A stretch of 30,021 nucleotides of DNA from an uncultured Lachnospiraceae bacterium (GTDB lineage Bacteria > Bacillota > Clostridia > Lachnospirales > Lachnospiraceae). The stretch is from positions 1 through 30,021 of the forward strand of contig CAJUDS010000023.1 of the NCBI GenBank assembly GCA_910585345.1, in the 5' to 3' direction. Positions 15,920 to 23,170 of this stretch are shown one piece after another; positions within the stretch are counted from its first letter, which is position 1; each line of letters begins with the position of its first letter. The translations under genes and the position numbers were made by a program. The notes below the pieces were generated by a model. The model was not told where the DNA came from. It was given only the letters and a program-made list of their open reading frames with translations, and searched no databases.

Positions 15920-16887
15920 GCCTCCTCCTTCCTGACCGGCACAATATCCTGCAGCTGGTCCGGCTCCAAATGCAGAAAGGCGACGCTCTTTGCCGGGAAC
16001 AGCGCCCCTGTCAGATCGGCGCCCGCAAATGTCACATTCTCAAACGTACAACCTCTGAAATCCGCTCCCCACAGACTGCACTCCGTAAAGCTGCAGTCGC
16101 GCAGACGGCTGTCCGTAAACCGGCTTCCTTCCAGATTACACCGTTCAAACCGTATTTTTTCGAGCCTGCATTCTTCGAACACACTAAAGCGCATATCCCG
16201 CTCCGGCAGATCACTGTCCTCATATTCCCCCTGGTACCAGTATCCGTATAGCAGCGCCTCCGGCTCATACCTCGCTTTTTTTAATGTTTCCTTCCACACG
16301 ACGCCCTCTTTCACCGTCCGGTCCCTATGCACGATAAACTCCGTCCGGTCGCGGTATTCTCCCCATTTGAAAAGCCAGTATGGGGAAAAAGACAATGCCG
16401 AAAAGACGCCGTCCTCTTCCCAGCCGCGCAGACGGTAGCGGAGAATCCCCGCGATCTGCGCATTGGTATACCGCAGCTCTTCAAACATAATATTACGGAC
16501 ATCGTACGCATTGACCACGCCTTTCCAGACGCCGCTCTCCTCCGTCAGCCGCGCCCACATCTCATCGAAAGGGGCAAGCAGCCGCCCCGCGTCCACATAC
16601 ACTTCCAGCGGCTGCGTATCCAGATACCACCGCCTGTCCATGGCATGGAAAAAGAAACGGTATTTCCCCTGCAGCAAATCCGTTTTCAAAATCGACCCAT
16701 ACAGGAAACTGATCTCTTCCTTCTGCCGCTCCTTCATCTGCCGGCCAAGCAGACCGGCCGCCTCTTGTACAAGCGCCGTGAGCTCGTCCGCCCGTTCCAG
16801 TAAGTGCCCGGCCATCCGCTCCCTGTATCCTGTCAGCTCCCCAAAAGCCTTCTCCCGAAATTCCCCAAGCGCTTTTTCCCGTTCCAT
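15916..16887 (-). CDS. Pentapeptide-repeat protein
   Basis: A protein of 323 residues with GGAGG 8 bases before the ATG. Residues 1-60 are helical (REKAFGELTGYRERMAGHL). The middle is mixed and rich in Trp/Tyr. Residues about 233-297 are A(D/N)LxX pentapeptide repeats (FERCNLEGSRFTDSRLRDCS, FRGCTFENVTFAGADLTGAL), which fold as a right-handed quadrilateral beta-helix. Pentapeptide proteins linked to VgrG genes are known adaptor or effector candidates; here the gene lies between VgrG2 and DUF4280. Its stop overlaps the next start (ATGA). Either an adaptor that carries a cargo to the spike or a cargo itself; the sequence does not decide. Confidence 0.75.
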   Translation of the reverse strand: MEREKALGEFREKAFGELTGYRERMAGHLLERADELTALVQEAAGLLGRQMKERQKEEISFLYGSILKTDLLQGKYRFFFHAMDRRWYLDTQPLEVYVDAGRLLAPFDEMWARLTEESGVWKGVVNAYDVRNIMFEELRYTNAQIAGILRYRLRGWEEDGVFSALSFSPYWLFKWGEYRDRTEFIVHRDRTVKEGVVWKETLKKARYEPEALLYGYWYQGEYEDSDLPERDMRFSVFEECRLEKIRFERCNLEGSRFTDSRLRDCSFTECSLWGADFRGCTFENVTFAGADLTGALFPAKSVAFLHLEPDQLQDIVPVRKEEA

Positions 16888-16901
16888 CCGCTATTCCTCC
16901 A

Positions 16902-18308
16902 TCAGTCAAATGTAACCTCGGTTCCCTGAAATGATGCCGCACCGCCGGCCAGCCCCACGCATCCTCCCGACATACTCTGCAGCGTCACCGACTGCAGCGC
17001 ATGGACTGTCAGTTTCTGGTCCGCGTGAAACGTGATCTTTTCCTCTCCGTTTATCACTACGTTCGTCCCGCTGACGACGACACTCCCGTCGCTGCGCACC
17101 GTCACCGAGGAGCTCCCTCCTGCGCATGACAGTTGCAGATATCCCGGCGACAATGACAGTTGCTGCCCGGATTTCGTCCGCAGATAACGGCTGTTTGGAT
17201 CCTGCATACGGTCCGTCTGGCCGCCTCCCGGGACGCCGTAACTGTTCACCGCGCTCAGAGCCACCGCTTCTTTCTCGTGTTTTGAGGGAAAATAGACGCG
17301 CACGGCATCCCCAATCTCAGGCATACAATACCAGCCGCTGCCGTCCGGCGAAGCCGACATCGTGGAATAGACAAACCAGTATACCGGCAGGATACCGCTG
17401 CCCCGGTCGATATCCAGCAGCACCTGTACTTTGTCTCCCGCTACATTCGTCACTTTTCCCATAAGCGCCAGCCCAATGAGCTGCATCGGATAACGCCGCG
17501 CCCGCAAAAGCCCTCCTGTCGTCCGCAAACCGTATCTTCCTGTCATCTCCTGCCCGTCAAACACATACTGAAACGAGTCGGCCACAAAGGTTCCCCCGCC
17601 TGTGAGAGCCCGTTCGAAGATTCCCAGAAGCTGCCCGGAGGCGACCTCGTATCCCGTAAAGTCTGCCGCGTATACCTGACGTCCGTTTGCCTTCAGCTTA
17701 TAAAAACTACCCATATCCTTCTCCATACGCAGGAGGCGGTATGACAGCTCCGTCTCCTGCAGCGTCGGAACACCTGCGTATAGCAAAATGCCGCTTCTTC
17801 TGCCTTCGGGCGTAACTGTCGTGCCGATGATGGACATGACCCGCTTTAAAAACGCCCAGTCTGTTTCTTCATACTGCACGATCAGCTCCCCGACCGGCGT
17901 CTCCTGCGCCACGTAGAGCAGAGAGCTGCCCGGGTAATCCTGCATCACCAGCTCCGCCACATCCCTGCAGCTCATCTGCGTATCCTGAAAAGACCGTGAC
18001 TTTCTGACCCGGTCCATCATCCAGCTCCATGTTTTTCCTTCCACGCGCACGATCCTGCTCTGCGCCCGCACCTCCATGCGCACTGCCGTGAGCACGCCGC
18101 TAAACAGCGTTTCCGTTCCGCCTCCTGCCACCGCATACACTTCCACCGGCTGACAGTCCGGGAACTCATACAAAGCCTCTTCTCCCTCCTTCGCATAGGC
18201 TTCCAGCGCCAGAGCGCCGTGCTCCCCCATCCGGCCCTCTATGCTGCAGCTTAAAATCTCCGCTACTTCTATTCCTTTCACTCTCAGGTCATGTAAGTTA
18301 TACGCCAT
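16902..18308 (-). CDS. VgrG/gpD-like spike protein 2
   Basis: A protein of 468 residues with GAGGAGG 6 bases before the ATG. The architecture is the same as its neighbour: a gpD-like hub with QYEETDWAFLKRVM, an OB domain with SPDGSGWYCMPEIGDAVRVY, and a C-terminal stretch of short repeating strands (SSVTVRSDGSVVVSGTNVVI) as in needle beta-helices. It is probably a second spike that heads a different effector set: the pentapeptide, 173-aa and DUF4280 genes follow it directly. Shared motifs with VgrG1 show paralogy, but the hub N-termini differ enough to suggest distinct partners. Confidence 0.85.
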   Translation of the reverse strand: MAYNLHDLRVKGIEVAEILSCSIEGRMGEHGALALEAYAKEGEEALYEFPDCQPVEVYAVAGGGTETLFSGVLTAVRMEVRAQSRIVRVEGKTWSWMMDRVRKSRSFQDTQMSCRDVAELVMQDYPGSSLLYVAQETPVGELIVQYEETDWAFLKRVMSIIGTTVTPEGRRSGILLYAGVPTLQETELSYRLLRMEKDMGSFYKLKANGRQVYAADFTGYEVASGQLLGIFERALTGGGTFVADSFQYVFDGQEMTGRYGLRTTGGLLRARRYPMQLIGLALMGKVTNVAGDKVQVLLDIDRGSGILPVYWFVYSTMSASPDGSGWYCMPEIGDAVRVYFPSKHEKEAVALSAVNSYGVPGGGQTDRMQDPNSRYLRTKSGQQLSLSPGYLQLSCAGGSSSVTVRSDGSVVVSGTNVVINGEEKITFHADQKLTVHALQSVTLQSMSGGCVGLAGGAASFQGTEVTFD

Positions 18309-18319
18309 ACAACGCCTCC

Positions 18320-19741
18320 TCAGCAGTTATTAAAGATAAGAGCGGCGTTCACTTCTATCGTATCTCCTTTCACAGACACGCTTCCGCCGTCGTCACTCTG
18401 AAACATTACCTCTTCGCCCGCGGACAATTCCAGCTCTCCCTCCGTCTGTGCCTGGATCTGCGCCGCCGCTCCGATCAGAATATCCTGCGCGGAGCCGACC
18501 TCCGCTTTCCCGTCCTCGGTTAGTGTAACCGCTCCCTTCCCGCCCGCAACTGTCAGTACAATACCGTCACCGGTAAATTGGACCGAATTTCCGTCCGGCG
18601 TAGTGATATCCTTTTGATCCGGATTGCTCATCGGACTGCCCGGAGACGGCGCGCACTCTCCCTGTATATTGGAAATCGCATAGCCTTCCTTCTCGTCGCT
18701 CTCCGGAAAGAAAATACGCACCGGATCGCCGCTCTTTGGCATACAGTACCAGCCGCTGCCGTCCGGTGAAGCCGCCACTGTGGAAAACGGATACTCATAT
18801 TTCTGCTGATACGCATCCAATGCATCCGTTTCCAGCCGTACCGTGACTTTGCTTCTCTTTATTTCTTCCACCACTCCCCGGAGCGAAACTCCGCAAAGCA
18901 GCGGATTATGATACCTGCGGGTCTGCAGCCCTTCCCGGAAATATAACCGGTATGTATTTACAAGCAGACCGTTTTCCAGGCGTCTTTCAACCGCACCGAT
19001 ATAAAGCTCCCGCCCCAGAAACGTAACGCCCGCCCCCAGCGGCAGGATATCATACGATGTGATCTGATAACTGACCTGGCCTCTCAGTTCCCGCTTTGTA
19101 TCCACAGGCGCCGCATCACGCATCACCGTATAGGGAAGCCGGTCCCAGTCCGTCTCCCTGTGGTTTTCCGGCAGCCCGACCCACAGACGAAGCCCCGCGG
19201 CGGCGCTGTCCGCATAGACGAAAACGCCCTGCCAGGAGGCAAGCCGCTTCAAAAACGCCCAGAACGTTTCCTGATACTGGACGGCAATCTGTCCCAGCGG
19301 CCGGTCGGCGGCCGATAGCAGAGCCTGTCCGTCCGCCAGCTTTACCAGCATCTCCACCATCTGGTGAAAGGTCATTGCCGTATCCTGATAAGAGAGGTTG
19401 TATTTTTCCATATCCATCCGATAACTCGCCGTCACCGCCCGCACTTCCACCATGCAGGTCTCCCCTACGGATACCGTCCTCACCTCCACGATAATCCCCT
19501 GAAACAGCACACGCGTCTCTTTGCCGCTGGCATAGACTAAAACTGCCGGGCCGTTCCCGTCATATAAAACTGCTTCCCTTGCCTTGTTATCCGTCAGTAT
19601 CAACGCCGAAAGCTCCCCATGGCAGTTCGGCGCCTCTCTGATTTTTACCGCCACGACCGGAGCCGTCACATTTCCGAGCGCCATAGCCATATTCCCTGCC
19701 GCCACCGCTTCCGGATGATTTTTCTTTTCTGTTGCCTGCAA
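18320..19741 (-). CDS. VgrG/gpD-like spike protein 1
   Basis: A protein of 473 residues. It starts at a TTG at 19741, supported by AGGAGG 8 bases upstream; no better ATG exists before residue 18. The N-terminal 230 residues match the gpD-like hub pattern of VgrG/phage late-control D proteins, including QYQETFWAFLKRLA. A gp5-type OB domain follows, with SPDGSGWYCMPKSGDPVRIF at about 335-355. The C-terminal 90 residues are repeating short strands (GKGAVTLTEDGKAEVG, GGSVSVKGDTIEV) suited to a trimeric beta-helix needle. Such proteins form the trimeric spike at the tip of a contractile tail. It is paralogous to the next gene and to the split third copy. Its stop overlaps the Shine-Dalgarno of the next gene. 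Confidence 0.85.
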   Translation of the reverse strand: MQATEKKNHPEAVAAGNMAMALGNVTAPVVAVKIREAPNCHGELSALILTDNKAREAVLYDGNGPAVLVYASGKETRVLFQGIIVEVRTVSVGETCMVEVRAVTASYRMDMEKYNLSYQDTAMTFHQMVEMLVKLADGQALLSAADRPLGQIAVQYQETFWAFLKRLASWQGVFVYADSAAAGLRLWVGLPENHRETDWDRLPYTVMRDAAPVDTKRELRGQVSYQITSYDILPLGAGVTFLGRELYIGAVERRLENGLLVNTYRLYFREGLQTRRYHNPLLCGVSLRGVVEEIKRSKVTVRLETDALDAYQQKYEYPFSTVAASPDGSGWYCMPKSGDPVRIFFPESDEKEGYAISNIQGECAPSPGSPMSNPDQKDITTPDGNSVQFTGDGIVLTVAGGKGAVTLTEDGKAEVGSAQDILIGAAAQIQAQTEGELELSAGEEVMFQSDDGGSVSVKGDTIEVNAALIFNNC

Positions 19742-19759
19742 CCCGTCCGCCTCCTCTCT

Positions 19760-20365
19760 CTATCGGTTCATCTCTTCCGTCACATGCACCATTGCCTCCA
19801 GCAGAAGTCCCATCCCTTCCTTATCCTCCTGCGTACAGTTGAGGGATCCGGTGTACACCGCCCCATCTTTCGGGCAGCGAAACAGTATGTTATAAGTCAC
19901 GCCTTCCGCCGTAGGCGTCTCATAGCAGAAATATTCCACCCGCCCTTTTGCCGCCGACTTCGTCACCTTCACCTGCATCCCCATCTTTTGCATGGAGTCT
20001 TTGACCTGATCCCGCCACTGTGCAAACGCCTCCGGCCTGCCGCATGTCACATATGTATATAGCATGGCCGCCTTCCTGCGGTTACTGGCATATAAGAGGT
20101 TTTGCGGCCGCTCTTCCATAACATCAAAGAAATCCGTAATAAACGGAATGCAGAACTTTCCGTCAAACACCAGTCGCGGCGTAAAGCACAGCTTCAGCGT
20201 ATACAGATACTGCTTTCCTCTTTTTACCCCAGCGGCCAGTTCTTCCAGCGTATAGGTGATCTGCTTTTTCGGGTCGTATTTCTCTCTTTCCTCCCTGTCC
20301 TGCTCTTCCTGCCCCAGTTCTCTCTGCTGTCTTACAAACAGTGCGATCGATCGGTCTATTTCCAT
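19760..20365 (-). CDS. Unrecognised 201-aa protein immediately upstream of the first VgrG-like gene
   Basis: The ATG at 20365 has GGAGGAGG 7 bases upstream; a TTG one codon earlier is less likely. The N-terminal 45 residues are charged and helical (REEREKYDPKKQ). The rest is mixed alpha/beta with aromatic strands (FCIPFITDFFDVM, VEYFCYETPTAEGVTYNILF) and a C-terminal amphipathic helix (MGLLLEAMVHVTEEMNR). The strand-loop-helix end resembles small DcrB/EagR-like loading proteins that accompany VgrG/Rhs effectors, but this is only a shape impression. The next gene follows after 18 bases. Confidence 0.6.
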   Translation of the reverse strand: MEIDRSIALFVRQQRELGQEEQDREEREKYDPKKQITYTLEELAAGVKRGKQYLYTLKLCFTPRLVFDGKFCIPFITDFFDVMEERPQNLLYASNRRKAAMLYTYVTCGRPEAFAQWRDQVKDSMQKMGMQVKVTKSAAKGRVEYFCYETPTAEGVTYNILFRCPKDGAVYTGSLNCTQEDKEGMGLLLEAMVHVTEEMNR

Positions 20366-20386
20366 CAAAATGCCTCCTCCTTCTCT

Positions 20387-21163
20387 CTAAATCAGCAGCA
20401 GCCCTCTCCCGCCCTGATCCGCCTTCTGATTTGCGCCCTCGCGGCCGCTTGTCTCTTTCAGAATCCTTTCCAGCATCCGGTAAATCTCCCCATTGTCGTA
20501 TTCCCTGTCGTCCTGTTTCGTACGCGCGCGCAGGTAATCCCGCACTTCCTCATACGGCATGGCGCCGTATGCATGCAGACAGTTCATGCAGAAGGGATAG
20601 TCCCACGGACTTTGCAGCGGATGGCGCATCAGCTCCTGCGCAAAGGTTTTCATGATCTGCGGACAGATGCTGCTTTTGCCTGGCGCCGCATAGGGCACAT
20701 GGATGATATTGACCGTGTCAAATTCCGTATTATAATCAAAAAAATCCGTATAGGCATTGCGCAGTCTGGCGCCATGCTGCAGCTTAAAACGAGCCAGTTC
20801 CATTTCATGGGACGAGTCCGCCTCTTCCCCGCCCAGCACGACCTGTGATAAATACTCCTCCTGCTCAGAGCCGCGTACTCTGTCCATAAAATCAATTTTT
20901 ACATAGACTGTCGTCCCGGTCGGTTCATAGGGCGCTTCAAAGGCTTCCTCCAACACATAAAAAATCTTTTTAAAATAGACAATACCGGGCCGGATGACAA
21001 GAACGCCGTCTCTTACCTCCAGGCCGCAGCCTGTCAGAATGCCATCGCTGTAATCCTGGTAAAATATGCGCAGGATGTCCCGCGGATAGTCCCTGATATT
21101 TTCCAACATCTCTTTTTTCAAAACTCTTTTCCGTTCAAACAAAGGATATATATTTTTAAACAT
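20387..21163 (-). CDS. Unrecognised 258-aa protein with baseplate/fibre-like N-terminal half
   Basis: The start at 21163 is favoured: GGGAG precedes it by 6 bases, while the in-frame ATG at 21169 directly abuts that site. Residues about 35-95 read DYSDGILTGCGLEVRDGVLV and then RPGIVYFKKIFYVLEE. This alternation of Gly turns and short beta-strands is seen at the N-termini of phage baseplate or tail-fibre proteins (resemblance only). The second half is helical, contains four Cys (for example CMNCLHAYG), and ends in a Gly-rich tail. It may attach the spike complex to the baseplate. Confidence in the gene is high; confidence in the role is low. Confidence 0.65.
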   Translation of the reverse strand: MFKNIYPLFERKRVLKKEMLENIRDYPRDILRIFYQDYSDGILTGCGLEVRDGVLVIRPGIVYFKKIFYVLEEAFEAPYEPTGTTVYVKIDFMDRVRGSEQEEYLSQVVLGGEEADSSHEMELARFKLQHGARLRNAYTDFFDYNTEFDTVNIIHVPYAAPGKSSICPQIMKTFAQELMRHPLQSPWDYPFCMNCLHAYGAMPYEEVRDYLRARTKQDDREYDNGEIYRMLERILKETSGREGANQKADQGGRGLLLI

Positions 21164-21176
21164 CGCCATCTCCCGC

Positions 21177-21872
21177 CTAATATAAAGCTATTTCATCGAC
21201 TTGCATCGTATTGTCCATCCCGATAATGCCAAAATGGTGTTCATAGAAGATTTCCGTCTCATAGCGGATATCCAGAAAAAGATCGATCAGAAACTGCAGC
21301 TTCTCTTCCAGCTGCTGTGTCTTTGGCAGACCTGTGTAAATCATGATCTGGTCAGGGCAGTCATTGTTATGGTATACGATACTGTCGTCAATCAGTCCGT
21401 GTATCATATCCGTGAAAATCTCCACAGCGCTTCCCACCCGGTAGCTTCGCAGCCAGCCGGACAGCAGTCTGTGCTGCCGCTCTTTCTCCAATGCCGCAAA
21501 CACCTGCTGCGCCGTCTTTCCGAAGACCCCGGCCCTGATATCCTCTGCCAGCAGTTTTTTATGATATTCTTCCTTCGTCATCCCCATACGGATATCATTT
21601 TCAGCGAGCGCATGCAGGATCACATTTGTCATACTCCTGCGCAGATCCGGAAATGTTTTCAGTTCGGGCCCGAACATTTCTCTGAAGATCCGGTAGAAAC
21701 GGTAATAGGTGTTAACGCCGATCTCCATTCCCCGCGTAACGGCAATCCGGTTCAGTTCCGGCAGCGCCAGCTCCATATAGGCGCTTCCCCCCGGATCGTG
21801 AAAAAGAACGACCGACTCTGCGGGTACCCCTTCTTCCACGGCCTGCAGATAAACTTCCCAAAGATATCTCAT
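21177..21872 (-). CDS. Unrecognised 231-aa protein of the CIS operon
   Basis: The start is set at the ATG at 21872, which overlaps the upstream stop as ATGA and has GGAGG 9 bases before it. The earlier in-frame ATG at 21890 has no such site. The protein is mostly helical, begins MRYLWEVYLQAVEEGVPAES, has a central Arg/Lys-rich helical part (KEEYHKKLLAED) and ends with an acidic region (DNTMQVDEIALY). No membrane segment, signal peptide or enzyme motif is seen. Coupling to the genes on both sides points to a subunit of the same apparatus. Function unassigned. Confidence 0.65.
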   Translation of the reverse strand: MRYLWEVYLQAVEEGVPAESVVLFHDPGGSAYMELALPELNRIAVTRGMEIGVNTYYRFYRIFREMFGPELKTFPDLRRSMTNVILHALAENDIRMGMTKEEYHKKLLAEDIRAGVFGKTAQQVFAALEKERQHRLLSGWLRSYRVGSAVEIFTDMIHGLIDDSIVYHNNDCPDQIMIYTGLPKTQQLEEKLQFLIDLFLDIRYETEIFYEHHFGIIGMDNTMQVDEIALY

Positions 21873-23167
21873 AGAACCGTCCCTCCGCATTCATACTCCG
21901 GATAAAGTCTCTGCACCTCAGAGACAATGAAACTTGCAATGTCACGCTGCAGCCACGGTTCGCGCGCGCCCGCCTTGAAATATAACATCAGCTTTTTCTG
22001 CGCTTTTGTATCCCGGATCTCATCTTCGATAAATGGATTCATCGAATAGGTCTGCGTCCTTCCCCGAAACTGTTCCAGAATCTCACATCTCTCATAGACG
22101 ATATACGCTTCCAGCCCAAAGCCTTTTATAAACCGGGCCAGCTCTGCGCGCGTCCTGATGTTCTGGTCCCATTTACGCTGAAATTTCTCAGAAAATGTCT
22201 CTTCCCGCTGGTTGCGCAGAATCGGATAATCATAATGATCGATCCTGCCGTCGCCCGCATTCCTGATCATGTACACATTCCATTTTTTTGCCTCACCGCT
22301 CTCACTGATGATCAAAAGCCTGTCCTTCTGCTGACTGATGCTGCGAATCTCCTGATCGTCTTCCGCCAGATATGCGTGTTCCATCCCGTGCTCACGAATC
22401 GAGACGGCATGTTCATAATTTTTATGGTCCTCGCACGGAACCGGAAATCCCATCCCATCCAGAACAAGCCTTTTGATATTCCAGATCGGAACGAGATCAT
22501 GCCGTATGATCTGGTTATACTGTTCGAAATCGATTTGGATTTTCGTTATTTTTTCGTTCCCGCTTATGCCTTCCGGGAGCGCTGTCAGCGCCACATCCGC
22601 CATCTTATACAGGTACGGCGCGTTCACCGTCTGCCATGGTATGCCGTTTTTCAAGAACAGTTGATAGAGATGCGCCACCTTTTCCACATATGCCGTATTG
22701 CGTCTGAGAGTGACTTCTATTTCCCATGTCTTCTCCGGCTGCTGCGTTATGATTTCGCCGCGAAACCGCAGCTCTTTCTCCCAGATCTCCCGAAGCTGCA
22801 GAAAATCACACTGCAGCATGACCTTCATCACGCAAAACGCTCCCTCGCTTTCGATCGCTTCCACAATATCTTTCATAACATAGGAACACGCTTCCCTGTC
22901 GCCCTCGTCCATCGGCGCCATCAGATGATGGGAATCATCAAAATAAGACCGCTGGATGATCCCGGTCTTAACCAGATACCGGTTTACATCATAGGCCAGA
23001 TCGTCTTCTATCCTCTTTTCCAATTGGCGGTACATTTCCTCATTTGTCTCGTACAATGACAGAAATACCTGCTCCATCAGCTCTTTAAACGCGACCCGCT
23101 CCTGCAGATTTCCGATGTTCTGTATTTCCCCGCGGATCAGCTCTTTCATATCATCTATACGGCCCAT
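21869..23167 (-). CDS. Unrecognised 432-aa protein, candidate CIS structural/baseplate component
   Basis: A soluble protein of 432 residues with no signal peptide or membrane segment. The N-terminal third is helical and acidic (KELMEQVFLSLYETNEEMYR, ending with KRIEDDLAYDVNRYL). The remainder alternates beta-strands and helices, with several aromatic-rich segments (WNIKRLVLDGMGFPVP, WNVYMIRNAG). GGAGG lies 9 bases before the ATG. It sits between the Hsp70-like gene and a 231-aa protein whose start overlaps its stop, so the products are probably made in fixed ratio. Context suggests a baseplate or assembly part, but no family motif is visible. I recall proteins in this position being given misleading names in databases, so an annotation transfer should not be trusted. 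Confidence 0.65.
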   Translation of the reverse strand: MGRIDDMKELIRGEIQNIGNLQERVAFKELMEQVFLSLYETNEEMYRQLEKRIEDDLAYDVNRYLVKTGIIQRSYFDDSHHLMAPMDEGDREACSYVMKDIVEAIESEGAFCVMKVMLQCDFLQLREIWEKELRFRGEIITQQPEKTWEIEVTLRRNTAYVEKVAHLYQLFLKNGIPWQTVNAPYLYKMADVALTALPEGISGNEKITKIQIDFEQYNQIIRHDLVPIWNIKRLVLDGMGFPVPCEDHKNYEHAVSIREHGMEHAYLAEDDQEIRSISQQKDRLLIISESGEAKKWNVYMIRNAGDGRIDHYDYPILRNQREETFSEKFQRKWDQNIRTRAELARFIKGFGLEAYIVYERCEILEQFRGRTQTYSMNPFIEDEIRDTKAQKKLMLYFKAGAREPWLQRDIASFIVSEVQRLYPEYECGGTVL

Positions 23168-23170
23168 GCC

